From CAYRTD01 sp964528675 (GTDB lineage: Bacteria; Bacteroidota; Bacteroidia; Bacteroidales; GCA-2748055), in assembly GCA_964528675.1 (NCBI GenBank), contig CAZGTU010000011.1, forward strand, positions 20,592-84,591: DNA of 64,000 nt, read 5' to 3'. Made by a program: the position numbers and the translations under genes. The notes beneath the pieces were generated by a model. That model had not been told where the DNA came from. It searched no databases and saw only the letters and a list, made by a program, of their open reading frames with translations. Of this stretch, positions 41,979 through 52,800 are shown in pieces; the stretch's first letter is position 1; every line of letters begins with the position of its first letter.

Positions 41979-44117
41979 TTAATAAAACTTAATCCTGTTA
42001 TCTTCAATATTGGCCGCTTCTCTTAAAGCTTCATAGCCCTGGTAGTTAACCCGGCTTTCCATCATATACTTCAGTCTGAACTCTGCAGAAGCCACATCAA
42101 GATCCTCAGGCACTGTTTTTTCTGAAACCTGGAGGACAAAAACATTATTCTCTCCGATAAAGGGCTCTGAAAGTTCTCCTTCAGGTAGTTCAAATGCTTT
42201 TGCCACTACTGTAGGTTCGAGTCCGATATCATTTACATATGGATTGGCCAGCCCTACATTTTCTGCCTGTAAAATTTCTGCATCAAGTGATTCTGCCACT
42301 GCATTGAGACTGGTTGATCCCGAGATTTGTTCCTTTACATTTTCCAGGACCTTTTCGAGCTTTTTCTGCTTGGTAACGATGATCTCAATTTCATTTCTCA
42401 CATCTTCAAAATCGGCTATTCCTTCATGATTTACATCGGTTAAAGTTGCCACAATATATTTATCACTCAGATCAAAGATCTGACTGACTGTGCCTTCTTC
42501 ATTCTCAAACGACCAGCGGATAATCTCCCTGGCATTTTCAAGTCCCGGCAGATCTTTCGTACTCTTATCAAATTCTGTTGCGAACCTGGGAGTGAGCCCC
42601 TGTTCATTATAGGTTTCTCTGAACTCTTCCAGGCTGGTGGCTTTACTCCTGAATTCAACAGAGTTGGAATATATTTCCTGGTAAGTGGCATCAGAAGGAA
42701 CTACCTGTCTTTCAACTATAGCAAGATTCACTTTTCTGACCCTTGGGCTTTGATTTATAATTTTGATGACATGATACCCAAAATTTGTTTTCACAACTCC
42801 GAGATCCCCGGTTTCATTCTCAAAAGCAAAATCGTTGAATGGCTTTACCATAGTACCTTCAGTAAACCATCCAAGATCGCCGCCAATTTCACTGTTTGAT
42901 TCATCAGTTGAAAACTCCCTGGCAAGCTGTTCGAAACTTTCACCGGCCCTGATAACTCTTAAGAGGCTGTCTGCTATTTCTTCAGCTCTTTCATCATCCC
43001 TTTGAACGGAGAGTGAAATAAGGATATGGCGGGCTCTCACTGAGTCGGGAACCATTTCAAATCCAATAACTCTTGCCAATTTGTAGGCATCATTTTCGAA
43101 ATAAGGTCCGGCAACATAGCCAGGGTCTGCATTGAAGATGGAATCTGCGTAAGGATCAGGAAGATCTTCTTTTGAATAGTTGATATCCCTGTAAGGAATG
43201 TCAGAATTGGAATTAACATATCCAATTGGATTTTCTGTACGCTCAAATACTTCCTTGCTTTGCTGAATAAAGCTTTGTGCCCTGCTGTCATCTTCGGCAG
43301 AAGGTTCTATCGGAAAAATCACATATTCAATGCTCCTGGTTTCATCCTGACGATATTCATTTTTGTGTTCTTCATAATATTCTTTCAGATCCGACTCTGT
43401 GTAACTGATTTCATCATCGGAAACAGAATTAAAACCCAGGTTAACAAAATCAAAACTTACGGATGAATTGGATTCTAAGGCAAAATTCCTGGCATCAAGG
43501 CTGTTGGGTTGCATCCCTTTCTGAACCATGGTGAAATATTTTTGCCTTTTTCTGTCATCAACAATCTGATTTTCAATGTATATCCATTGTCTTCTTTGCT
43601 CTTCATACATATCAGTGCTTATGGCATTGAAGTAATTCATCATCTGCATGCGATTGAATTCACCTGTTTCAGGATTGGTAAACATTCTTCTGACCATAGG
43701 GTGAGGTTCTTCAGTGAGAATTTTGTTGGCTCCTGTTCCGATGGAATCTCCGAGAAGCATCGTTTTCAGCTCATCAACACTCACCTTTATTCCCAGATTG
43801 TCCAAATTTGTACCGAGTATGATATCCTGAACAGTTGATCTCCACACTTCTTCCCGAATTCCTTCGAGAGTTTCCTGGTCAAGCGACGTCAACTGATAAT
43901 TCGTTCTGTAAAAATTGGACAGTTCCTCGATTTTGGAATTATATTCCATATAGCCAATAGACTTACCGTCTATTTCAGCTACTTCCATTCTGTTCCGGGA
44001 AAATACTGAAGGTCCGGAATTTAGAAAATCACCAAGAATAAACGCCAGCAAAGCCAACCCGATAATAACTGCTACAAGCACTCCTGCTCTGTTTCTGATT
44101 TTCTGTAAAGTTGCCAT
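41979..44117 (-). CDS. ppiD: Periplasmic folding factor PpiD/SurA-like peptidyl-prolyl isomerase
   Basis: A 712-residue membrane-anchored chaperone. One N-terminal helix (about 13-31, VLVAVIIGLALLAFILGDF) is followed by a SurA-N-like region and a parvulin domain at about 357-455. RARHILIS opens the parvulin domain, and GGDLGWFTEGTMVKPFNDF and FGYHVIKI complete it. A second degenerate parvulin-like region may follow (about 480-690). PpiD assists outer membrane and secreted protein folding at the Sec exit. It is downstream of the CNNM gene by 135 bp and ends against the shared terminator. Confidence 0.93.
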   Translation of the reverse strand: MATLQKIRNRAGVLVAVIIGLALLAFILGDFLNSGPSVFSRNRMEVAEIDGKSIGYMEYNSKIEELSNFYRTNYQLTSLDQETLEGIREEVWRSTVQDIILGTNLDNLGIKVSVDELKTMLLGDSIGTGANKILTEEPHPMVRRMFTNPETGEFNRMQMMNYFNAISTDMYEEQRRQWIYIENQIVDDRKRQKYFTMVQKGMQPNSLDARNFALESNSSVSFDFVNLGFNSVSDDEISYTESDLKEYYEEHKNEYRQDETRSIEYVIFPIEPSAEDDSRAQSFIQQSKEVFERTENPIGYVNSNSDIPYRDINYSKEDLPDPYADSIFNADPGYVAGPYFENDAYKLARVIGFEMVPDSVRARHILISLSVQRDDERAEEIADSLLRVIRAGESFEQLAREFSTDESNSEIGGDLGWFTEGTMVKPFNDFAFENETGDLGVVKTNFGYHVIKIINQSPRVRKVNLAIVERQVVPSDATYQEIYSNSVEFRSKATSLEEFRETYNEQGLTPRFATEFDKSTKDLPGLENAREIIRWSFENEEGTVSQIFDLSDKYIVATLTDVNHEGIADFEDVRNEIEIIVTKQKKLEKVLENVKEQISGSTSLNAVAESLDAEILQAENVGLANPYVNDIGLEPTVVAKAFELPEGELSEPFIGENNVFVLQVSEKTVPEDLDVASAEFRLKYMMESRVNYQGYEALREAANIEDNRIKFY

Positions 44118-44252
44118 TTAACTTAGTTTTTATGCTGTTTTTTTTCAGGCTACGAAGATAGTAATTTCCATTAATTTAGCTGAGAAAATACAGAAAAAAT
44201 AATTTGTTTAAAAAAGGAGAATAACATGGTTCCTTGTATTTGTATTTACAGC

Positions 44253-45530
44253 TTATTCTGCAACGATCCTTTTTGCATGAACCAGTTCGATTTTTGTTTG
44301 TGAAACTTTCAGGATCCTGTATTGAAAGTCATTAATAATTACAAGATTATTAAGTTTGGGAATGCTTTCATGATGATGAATAATGTAGCCCGCAAGCGTG
44401 TCATATTCTTCCGATTCAGGAATGTCAAATTTATATTTGTCATTCAGGTAATCAATTTCCAGTCTTCCGGAAAAAATGAACTCATTGTCATTAATTTGCC
44501 TTTCAATAAGCTCAACAGTGTCATGTTCGTCTTCAATCTCCCCAAAAATTTCCTCAATTATGTCTTCAAGGGTAACAATACCGGATGTTCCTCCATATTC
44601 ATCTACAACCAGAGCAATGGTTTTTCTTTCCCTGATTAATTTCCTGAATAACTTATTGACATTCATGGTTTCGGGGACAATGGACAGGGGTACCAGCTTT
44701 GATTTAATGCTACCGGGAGCTTTAAATAGATCTTTCGAACTGATGTAACCTGTTATATTATCGATGGAATCTTCAAATATGAGGATCTTGGAGTATCCTG
44801 TTTCAGTAAATCGTTTTTTTAGTTCTTCCAGGCCGGTGTTTATTTCCATCGCTTCAATTTCGGTCCTTGGAACCATGCAATCCCTTACTTTTAATTTTGA
44901 AAACTCCAGAGCGTTTTGAAAGATCTTCTTTTCAGGTTCTTCAGTGGTAAGTTCTTCATCCTTCGATTTACTCTCATTGACAAGGTGGTCAAGATCGACC
45001 TTCCCAAAAACAGGGTATCGGCTTTCTTTTTTCATTCTTAAACTTAATCCTGGGAAGAATCGCATGGTGAAATTTGTGATTCCCATAGTAATAAGGGTAA
45101 CAGGAAAAAGAATGATATAGAAAATCAAAACGGGGATGGCGAAAATATTCAGACTCAGGTTGGGCCGGCTTCTGAAGAGTGTTTTGGGTAAAAACTCAGC
45201 AGTGAAAAGAATAACCAGGGTACCTATTATTATTTGGACAAAAAGCAGGACTGTATCATTCTGGATCTGGAAATTGCGTAATAGAAATGGTTCTGTGATT
45301 TTCGCTACAAAAAATCCGTAAATCACAAGGGCAATGTTATTGCCTACGAGCATTGTAGTAATATATTGTTCGGGCCTATTGAGAAAAACACTAACAATTC
45401 GGGATGAAAAGATACCATGTTTCCTGTCGAGCTCAATTTTCAGACGGCTGGAAGAAATATAGGCAATTTCCATTCCTGAAAAAAAAGCAGACAGTAGCAG
45501 AGATATAAGTATAATTATTACCGGTGACAT
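44253..45530 (-). CDS. CNNM/CorC-type membrane protein with CBS pair (hemolysin-like, GldE-like)
   Basis: A 425-residue protein with an N-terminal CNNM (DUF21) region of about four helices (about 3-25, 55-80, 90-112 and 125-155), then two CBS domains (about 205-330). MVPRTEIEAMEI opens the first CBS and VVDEYGGTSGIVTLEDIIEE lies in the second. A C-terminal CorC/HlyC domain is at 345-420. Relatives transport or regulate Mg2+ and Co2+; in gliding Bacteroidota the related GldE supports the gliding machinery. No gliding gene is next to it, so the plain family name is safer. It follows the small membrane protein by 4 bp in the coaX-lptC run. Confidence 0.9.
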   Translation of the reverse strand: MSPVIIILISLLLSAFFSGMEIAYISSSRLKIELDRKHGIFSSRIVSVFLNRPEQYITTMLVGNNIALVIYGFFVAKITEPFLLRNFQIQNDTVLLFVQIIIGTLVILFTAEFLPKTLFRSRPNLSLNIFAIPVLIFYIILFPVTLITMGITNFTMRFFPGLSLRMKKESRYPVFGKVDLDHLVNESKSKDEELTTEEPEKKIFQNALEFSKLKVRDCMVPRTEIEAMEINTGLEELKKRFTETGYSKILIFEDSIDNITGYISSKDLFKAPGSIKSKLVPLSIVPETMNVNKLFRKLIRERKTIALVVDEYGGTSGIVTLEDIIEEIFGEIEDEHDTVELIERQINDNEFIFSGRLEIDYLNDKYKFDIPESEEYDTLAGYIIHHHESIPKLNNLVIINDFQYRILKVSQTKIELVHAKRIVAE

Positions 45531-45534
45531 TATT

Positions 45535-45735
45535 CTATTCCCTGGGATTTGAATTTTTTCTTCTCTGGTTTCTTCTCAACAGATAAACCAGGAAGGATAA
45601 AACAAAAATAATAAAAAAAGGCAGACCCTCATTTAAACCATTGGTGGCAAGGGCATGTATAAATGTTGCGGCTGAAAATATTGCTACCACCAGCCATGCA
45701 ATCTCTAAAAACTTTCTACTCTTTTTGAGTTTCAC
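45535..45735 (-). CDS. Small two-helix membrane protein
   Basis: 66 residues with two membrane helices (about 10-30 and 36-55) and a strongly basic tail (LLRRNQRRKNSNPRE). Its start overlaps the end of lptC by 20 bp and its stop is 4 bp before the CNNM gene, which argues for a real, translationally coupled gene. No family is recognised. Charge distribution predicts both ends in the cytoplasm. Confidence 0.7.
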   Translation of the reverse strand: MKLKKSRKFLEIAWLVVAIFSAATFIHALATNGLNEGLPFFIIFVLSFLVYLLRRNQRRKNSNPRE

Positions 45736-46339
45736 TGTTGTTGTTTTCTTCTTCTTTTTCTTCTTTAATATTTACAGTACCACTTGAACCTTTGAGACGC
45801 CATTTGGTAAACCTTTGATTCGCCTCAAAGCCATCCTGACCATAGAAAGTACCGTCTTCAGTTTCAATCCGGGAAAAACTGTTGGAATAGATCAATTTTT
45901 TATTCTCATCCCAGAACAATACCTCTGTATTAAGCTTTCCTTTTTCAATATTATGAGCCACAACATTTCCTTTTGCTTCCCATAACTTGTCATCCTGATA
46001 ATAGATTGCATAATTGGCCGTAATTTCGGATTCTATTTTCATGCTGTCATCGTAAAATTTCACATGAATGCCATCCGGAAATTCAATGTAAGGTCTCCGG
46101 TCAACTTCCTTGCTGAATTGCTTTATTGAGGGGGCTTCAAGGATCATCTGAAGATCGGAAGAATCGGTGTAAATGATCTCCACTTTCTTTGCGTAAACAT
46201 TGGGTAGTTCTGAGGGATCTGTTAGTGACTTGATTTTTTCAATATCATTTTCGCATGAAAACAGAAGAAAAAAAACTCCCGGTAAAACCAGGAGTTTTTT
46301 GAATAAAGAAATGATTATATTCTTCCGTGAAAATTTCAT
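45716..46339 (-). CDS. lptC: LPS export protein LptC
   Basis: A 207-residue protein of the LptC family, which hands LPS from LptBFG to LptA. The N-terminus has a basic segment and a hydrophobic stretch ending LLFSCEND, a lipobox-like Cys near residue 29, so it may be a lipoprotein rather than a transmembrane protein. The beta-jellyroll region (about 45-190) includes YAKKVEIIYTDSSDLQMILE and ANYAIYYQDDKLWEAKGNVV, typical of LptC. The last 20 residues are Glu/Asn-rich. It follows the TPR gene by 2 bp. Confidence 0.9.
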   Translation of the reverse strand: MKFSRKNIIISLFKKLLVLPGVFFLLFSCENDIEKIKSLTDPSELPNVYAKKVEIIYTDSSDLQMILEAPSIKQFSKEVDRRPYIEFPDGIHVKFYDDSMKIESEITANYAIYYQDDKLWEAKGNVVAHNIEKGKLNTEVLFWDENKKLIYSNSFSRIETEDGTFYGQDGFEANQRFTKWRLKGSSGTVNIKEEKEEENNNSETQKE

Positions 46340-46341
46340 TA

Positions 46342-47664
46342 TTATTTTGGTCTGGCCTGTGTTGTTCTGTTTATCCAGCCTCCAACCGTATACCTGTCTC
46401 CTTCTGCAATACTGTGAAAGAAGAGGTCTTCTTTGGTTGGGAAATACTGTCTGTATTCACTGATAAGACTATTGGCTTTCTGAGCCACTGAGGGGTCTAC
46501 ATTTTTTGCTTTCTGAAACATATCAACAGCCACCCAGTAAGAAGTTCTTCTTTCGAATTCATCATCAAATGTAGAATTCCCTGCAATATAAGCGATGCCC
46601 ATTAATATAAGGGGATCGCCCCAATCAGGGTCAAGCTCGGCAGACTGAGATGCATATTTCGCTGCCTGCACAGGCTTGTTAAGATACTGTTGCTCAAGAC
46701 CGGCAAGAGCATAAAGATATTGAGCCTTTTTTTCATCATCGTCAGAGGCTTCTATTGCTTCAAGATAATACTCCTTACTTTTCTGGTATTGTTCTTTTTT
46801 CATGAAAAGACGCCCCAGGCTGTAAGCGGCTTCTGCTGAGGGTTCTTTTGTGTAAATTTGTTCATTGACCTTTGCATACAGCGGATCCATTTCACAGTCA
46901 CCTGCATCATTGAGAAAACCAGATACAAGCTTCAGAAAATCAAGATCATCCTTGTTTTCCTCAAATTTAGGACCGTAAATATTGGCAATTGCTTCACAGG
47001 TCATAACTTTACTGTCCTTAATGTTTGCATCGATGGCTTCCTTGGCCTTTTTAGTTCTTGAAGTGGGGCGTTTTGCCAGCTTTTTATCAAGGATATCTGT
47101 TGAAGTGACATAACTGTTAATCAGGTCTTCGCCATCCAACATTCCATTCATGAATAATGAGATTCCTGCTGAGATCATGGTAGTCAATACAACAGGGCTG
47201 GAATCATCACCTTCTACCTCAACCGATTTTTTAAGTGTTTCGTATCCTTCTTTGATAAACTCAGGACCGTCATTCCTTCTATAGCGCAACAGATCTATAC
47301 CTTTCCTACCCAGAACATTTCCTTTGCTTTTCGGGAAATACTCTATTCTGTCATCATAAAGCATCATTATCGTATCTGAATAAGCTGCCTTATCTGCTGC
47401 ACTTTCTGCCTGGTCGAGGTAGTATCTGTAGATTCTCACTCCATAAGCGAAAGTACTTTCTTTCCACTCAGGGCACTGGCGATAGAGTTTTCTCCATGGA
47501 TCTACCGCATCCTTATAATTTTTGTGTTTGTAAAATTCGTAATACAATGAAAAATTCTTCAGACATTCTTCAGGAACGTCTGGTCTTCCCTGGGTATATG
47601 CATTGCTGCTGAATAATATACCCATTACTGCAATTAGTAAAAATTTCAATCCTTTTGTTTTCAT
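46342..47664 (-). CDS. Exported TPR protein
   Basis: A 440-residue protein with a signal peptide (1-25, ending NAYTQG) and helical repeats of the tetratricopeptide type. EFYKHKNYKDAVDPWRKLYR lies near residue 45, and AYSLGRLFMKKEQYQKSKEY and YALAGLEQQYLNKPVQAAK lie near 285-340. Such proteins scaffold periplasmic or outer membrane complexes. It sits between the barrel protein and lptC in an evident operon (14 bp and 2 bp gaps). No specific function can be given. Confidence 0.82.
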   Translation of the reverse strand: MKTKGLKFLLIAVMGILFSSNAYTQGRPDVPEECLKNFSLYYEFYKHKNYKDAVDPWRKLYRQCPEWKESTFAYGVRIYRYYLDQAESAADKAAYSDTIMMLYDDRIEYFPKSKGNVLGRKGIDLLRYRRNDGPEFIKEGYETLKKSVEVEGDDSSPVVLTTMISAGISLFMNGMLDGEDLINSYVTSTDILDKKLAKRPTSRTKKAKEAIDANIKDSKVMTCEAIANIYGPKFEENKDDLDFLKLVSGFLNDAGDCEMDPLYAKVNEQIYTKEPSAEAAYSLGRLFMKKEQYQKSKEYYLEAIEASDDDEKKAQYLYALAGLEQQYLNKPVQAAKYASQSAELDPDWGDPLILMGIAYIAGNSTFDDEFERRTSYWVAVDMFQKAKNVDPSVAQKANSLISEYRQYFPTKEDLFFHSIAEGDRYTVGGWINRTTQARPK

Positions 47665-47678
47665 GGTTCTTAATGTTG

Positions 47679-48977
47679 TTAATCAAATTTCCTTTTGAAG
47701 AACCAGAAATCATGTAATGTAAAACTCAGATTAATGATTCCGTAATTCTCCTTAACCAGATTATTATCTAATGTTCCTCTTTGACCCAGAACCACGCCCA
47801 GGTTAAAAGTGGTTTTTGTTCCTCCGAACGGTAGACCTACTCCAAAAGTTATGCCATAATCCTTTAATTGCTCTCCCCGGATGCGAAGATAAGAGTTTGA
47901 GTAATATCCTCCAAGCCTGTAATGTACTCTGTTAAAGTAACCTCTGAAGGCATCGGGGTCCGGAGTGAACTCAATGCCAAAATTCATTGAGCTGGAATTA
48001 ACCAGGGAATCGTTCTCTCCCATTATACGGCTTTCACTCCAGTTTTGAGCCTGGTATTCTCCTGCAATTGTGAGTCTTTCCGTTAATCCGAAGGCTAGCC
48101 CTCCACCGTAAAGGGAAGGATAGATTACATCTCCTTCCGATTCATCTCTTTCAAGGATGAATTCGGGACTGATTATAGGTGAATTGACTGTATCACCTAA
48201 AATAAAGGCCCTCCCGGGAAACCTGTTTTGATAAAGGACGGTCTGGGTAGTTTTTAAAGAAGTCTTATTATCATATATTGCTCCCAGGGTTACAAAATAT
48301 TTTTCATTGAAAACTTCATGATATTGCATTCCAAAATTTAAAGCCATATCTCTTATGACCAGTCTTTCACTTGAATAGGTTTCGGCATTGAAACCTTCAC
48401 CCGGAAATTTTACACTCTGCGTATTTTCTATAAATCCGAATATGTTTGAAAGATTGACACCCAGGGAAAGCTTTTTGAAAAGCATTACTGATGTTCCGAG
48501 ATAAAAACGATTTAGTCCGCCACTTCCCTGGAAGTAATAGTCGATTAGACCCATATTCGGGTCATTCTGCTGGTCAATTATGTTGTACCCGACAGAACTA
48601 AAGGGCGTTATTCCTGCAGACGCTTTCCACCACGGGTTAATGGTAAATCCTATGGCGATATGATCCAGATTCAGGTTGTTTAATCTTGAATCAAGTTCAT
48701 TGCTTTCGTATATCGTAGACGAGCCGGTTAATCCGAAGTCAAAAATAAATGACAAAGAATCCAGGGCTGTATAAGCGGCCGGATTGACCATGTTTATTAT
48801 TTTGTTCGACCGCAAAGCAATCCCTGTTCCTCCCAATGAGCGGTTCTGCGTAAAGCCGGGTTTATTGAGTTCCCCGATTCCGAAACGAGAATAAGGAGAG
48901 TATGTATTTACCTGCGAAAGAGCAGGGATGGTAATCAGGACAATTAATAAACTGAGAAGTGTTTTTTTATCTGGCAT
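47679..48977 (-). CDS. Outer membrane beta-barrel protein (FadL/PorV-like layout)
   Basis: A 432-residue protein with a signal peptide (about 1-21, ending PALSQ) followed by NTYSPYSRFGIGELNKPGF and many amphipathic strands with aromatic ends. The segment SLGGTGIALRSNKIINMVNPAAYTALD recalls the N-terminal region of FadL/PorV-type barrels, including the NPA motif. The last residues HDFWFFKRKFD end near an aromatic strand. It is probably an outer membrane barrel; ligand is unknown. Its start overlaps the end of coaX by 11 bp. Confidence 0.82.
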   Translation of the reverse strand: MPDKKTLLSLLIVLITIPALSQVNTYSPYSRFGIGELNKPGFTQNRSLGGTGIALRSNKIINMVNPAAYTALDSLSFIFDFGLTGSSTIYESNELDSRLNNLNLDHIAIGFTINPWWKASAGITPFSSVGYNIIDQQNDPNMGLIDYYFQGSGGLNRFYLGTSVMLFKKLSLGVNLSNIFGFIENTQSVKFPGEGFNAETYSSERLVIRDMALNFGMQYHEVFNEKYFVTLGAIYDNKTSLKTTQTVLYQNRFPGRAFILGDTVNSPIISPEFILERDESEGDVIYPSLYGGGLAFGLTERLTIAGEYQAQNWSESRIMGENDSLVNSSSMNFGIEFTPDPDAFRGYFNRVHYRLGGYYSNSYLRIRGEQLKDYGITFGVGLPFGGTKTTFNLGVVLGQRGTLDNNLVKENYGIINLSFTLHDFWFFKRKFD

Positions 48978-49695
48978 TATATTCCAATATTCTGTTTAGT
49001 CCGTAAAGGTTCAAATTTGAATCCACAAAGATGATATTTTTTAACTTTTTATCAAAGAGTTTAATATTTCCTCCGGTTAAAACTGTTTTTAAGTCAGGAT
49101 AATTGTGCTTTAGCTCGTTAATATAACCATCAATTTCATAGATAATTCCTGAAAGCACACCGGAAATAATCGCTTCTTCAGTAGTCTTTCCGGGAAAAGA
49201 CCATGAATCTTTTAATTCTACAAAAGGAAGTTTAGCCGTGAATTTATTCAAGGCTCTGGTCCTGATATTTGCGCCGGGGGAAATTGAACCTCCTAAATAC
49301 TGACCTGCCGAATTGATCAGGTCGTAGGTGATTGCAGTGCCTGAATCAATTACCAGGACATCTTTTCCGGGAAATTTATGAGATGCTCCCACAACATCGG
49401 CTATCCGGTCGTAACCAAGTGTTTCTCTCGTTATATATAGGTTTTCAATGGGTAAAGGAGTGTTCTTATCCAGTTCAATACCGAGGTCAAGAATATTTTT
49501 TAGATAATCCAGGATTTCAGATGAATAATCAATAACCGAAGAAATAATTGCTCTTTGAATGAGTGGATATTGATGAATAAGCTCTTTTAGATCATTTATA
49601 TCAACTTTGTTGCGGATATTCCTGTAAATAATTTTATCATTTTCAAATACAGCAAATTTGATATTCGTATTTCCCAGGTCTAAAATGAGATTCAT
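48967..49695 (-). CDS. coaX: Type III pantothenate kinase CoaX
   Basis: A 242-residue ASKHA-fold kinase, the first step of coenzyme A synthesis. Phosphate motif 1 is LILDLGNTNIKFAVFEND at the start; YDRIADVVGA, VLVIDSGTAITYD (phosphate 2) and GGSISPGANIRTRALN are diagnostic. The adenosine motif is TVLTGGNIKLFD. Normal length. It is first in a run of genes toward lptC and the CNNM protein. Confidence 0.96.
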   Translation of the reverse strand: MNLILDLGNTNIKFAVFENDKIIYRNIRNKVDINDLKELIHQYPLIQRAIISSVIDYSSEILDYLKNILDLGIELDKNTPLPIENLYITRETLGYDRIADVVGASHKFPGKDVLVIDSGTAITYDLINSAGQYLGGSISPGANIRTRALNKFTAKLPFVELKDSWSFPGKTTEEAIISGVLSGIIYEIDGYINELKHNYPDLKTVLTGGNIKLFDKKLKNIIFVDSNLNLYGLNRILEYNAR

Positions 49696-49745
49696 ATGGT
49701 TAGCATGATCTGTTTTTCTTGCAAAATTCAGTGTGAAAAACTTTA

Positions 49746-49753
49746 CAAAGATA
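49746..49753 (-). promoter_or_regulatory. Candidate -7 promoter element of the coaX-lptC operon
   Basis: On the minus strand TATCTTTG matches TAnnTTTG exactly, 50 bp before the coaX ATG. The -33 position reads as A/T- and C-rich without TTTG, so only half of the promoter is supported. Confidence 0.4.
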
Positions 49754-49843
49754 TTATATTAAAACTACTTTTTGGGAATAATCATATAACAGAAGGCTTA
49801 AAAAATGTTAAATAATGGTGATAAATAAAAATCTCAACGTCCA

Positions 49844-52800
49844 TTATCTTCCCTCAAGCACTCCATTCAGCACCTCTATGGCCCTGGAAATTGTTGCAAC
49901 TTCCCGGACGGTAAGGCTCAGCCGTTCGTTGTTCTCTTTCATTTTTACCTTGCGCGAACGTTGCTGAACAAAAGCCAGCACCTTGCTGAAGACTTCGGAG
50001 CGGTAAAAAGAAGATTCGGGATCGGAGATGAAAAACATGACCATGGTATTGTTTTTTATCATGATCTTTTCAATCCCTGCCTGCATGGCGAGCCATCTTA
50101 GCTGTACCGCCCTGATCAGTTCTTCTGTTTCACCGGGGATGGGGCCGAAACGATCTGTCAGTTTTTCCCTGAATGCTGCCAGTTCCTGTTCTTCCTTTGC
50201 ATTGTCCAGCTCACGGTAAAGACGCATGCGTTCAGTTATATTGTTAATGTAATTTTCCGGGATCAATATCTCAAGATCGGTATCTACCTGGCAATCCTGT
50301 GCATAGTAGCGTGCTTTTTTCTTTTCTTTTTCTGTCTCCTTCTTTTTACCATTTTCTTCTTCATCTTCAAATATATGCCGGAATTCATTGTCCTTCAATT
50401 CATGTACAGCCTCATCCAGGATCCGTTGATAAGTTTCATAACCTACATCTGATATAAAACCGCTTTGTTCGGCACCAAGCAGATCTCCTGCTCCGCGAAT
50501 ATCCAGATCCTGCATTGCTATATTGAAACCACTGCCCAGTTCAGAATATTCCTCGATGGCTTTTAATCTTCTGCGGGCCTCCGGTGTGTTAAGGTGAAGG
50601 GGAGGGGCAAGCAGATAACAAAAAGCCTTTCTATTTGACCTCCCGACCCTTCCCCTCAACTGATGCAAATCGCTTAAGCCAAAATGATGGGCATTGTTTA
50701 TAATCATTGTATTCGCATTGGGAATATCCAGGCCCGATTCAATAATGGTTGTGGCTATCAATACATCATAATAGCCCTGGATGAAATCAAGCATGATGTT
50801 TTCCAGCTTTTTACCCTCCATTTGACCGTGGGCAATCACTGTTCTCACACCTTTGCAGTTTCTGTTTACAACTGCCTCAACTTCTGTAATATTCTGAACC
50901 CGGTTATGGATGAAAAATACCTGTCCGCCACGGGCAACCTCGTATTCTATTGCTTCTTTGATAATACTTTCGTTAAACGAGTGTAATTCTGTGATTATGG
51001 GATGCCGGTTGGGTGGTGGTGTGTTAATAATGGACAGATCCCTTGCTCCCATCAGGGAAAACTGCAGAGTCCTGGGAATGGGAGTGGCAGTGAGGGTTAA
51101 TGTATCCACATTAACCTTTATCTGGCGAAGTTTTTCTTTAACGCTGACCCCGAATTTTTGTTCCTCATCGATAATTAATAATCCGAGGTCTTTGAATTCC
51201 ACTTCTTTTCCAACGAGTTTATGGGTTCCTATAATTATATCAATCTTACCTTCTTTTAGTTTCTTAAGTGTTTCTTTTTGGTCTTTGTAGCTTCTCAAGC
51301 GGCTGATGTAACCAATATTGCATGGAAAACCTTTCAATCTTTCCCTGAAGGTGTTATAATGTTGAAGGGCAAGAATGGTGGTCGGAACAAGCACAGCAAC
51401 CTGCTTTGAGTCGGTCACGGCTTTGAAGGCCGCCCTTATGGCTACTTCAGTTTTTCCGAATCCCACATCTCCACATACGAGCCTGTCCATAGGGAAGTCT
51501 GCTTCCATTCCATCTTTGACCGCTTCGGTGGCTTTTAACTGGTCGGGTGTGTCTTCATAAATGAAGGAAGCCTCAAGTTCACGTTGAAGATAGGTGTCGG
51601 CTGCGAAGGAAAAACCTTTCTGCTGTTTACGGACGGCATAAAGTTTAATCAGTTCAGCCGCAATGTCCTTGACTTTCTTTTTAGTATTATTTTTTAACTT
51701 TTGCCAGGCTCCGGAGCCAAGCTTATATATTCTTGGTACAGAATCGTCCTTGCCTTTATATTTGGATATCCTGTGCAAGGCATGGATACTTACAAAAAGG
51801 ACATCTTTATCTTTATATATCAAGCGTACCGATTCTTGCTTTTTGCCGTTTTTTTCAATCGTTTCCAGGCCACCGAACACCCCTATCCCATGATCGATAT
51901 GAACTACGTAATCACCCGGTTTCAGATCGGTAAGTTCTCTCATGCTGAGCGATTCCTTCCGGTTATAACGGTCTTTTAGCTTATATTTATGATACCGTTC
52001 AAAAATCTGATGATCGGTGTAAAGGCATAACTTCAGTTCATGATCGGTAAATCCTTTATGAAGGGTCTGGAGACAAAAATCAAATTCGGCCTCAGGTTTG
52101 ACTTCCGCAAAAATATCCTTCAGGCGGGTGATCTGACCCTCACTTTCAGACAGGATGTATACCTGGTAATTTTCTGCTTTTCTGTTTACCAGCTCTTCGG
52201 CAAGTAATTCAAAATTCCGGTTAAATACCGGCTGCGGACCGGTGTGAAATTCGAGTTCATGATCGGCCGGAGAACTGAAAGGTCCGCCAAATTCTGTTTT
52301 AACAAGTGGATAGAGATCTTTTTTCAGTCTACCGGAATCAACAATCACCTCGCTTTTCACAAGGGCTTTTTCAGGATCTTCGATCTCTGTTTTTTCATAA
52401 ATCTCATCAATACGGGAAAAAACCATTTCAAAATTGTCGGCCCAGATCCTTGTTCCTTTGGGTAAATATTCAAAAAATGAAACCCGTTTTTTTCCTCTTT
52501 CTTTTTCCCATTGGATATTTGGAACAAGGGTCATTCTTTTGAGCTTTTCGACCGAAAGCTGGGATTCAATGTCAAAACTGCGAATTGATTCAACTTCATC
52601 TCCAAAAAAATCAACCCGGAAAGGCAATGTTGAAGAAAATGAAAAAATATCGATAATGCTACCACGGATAGCATACTGTCCGGGTTCATAAACAAAATCG
52701 ACAAGCTCAAAATTATACTCCTGCAACAGTTCATCAAGGAAATCCCGACTGATATTTTCACCCGTTTTAATGATAAAACTGTTATTCTCCAGTTCGTTCC

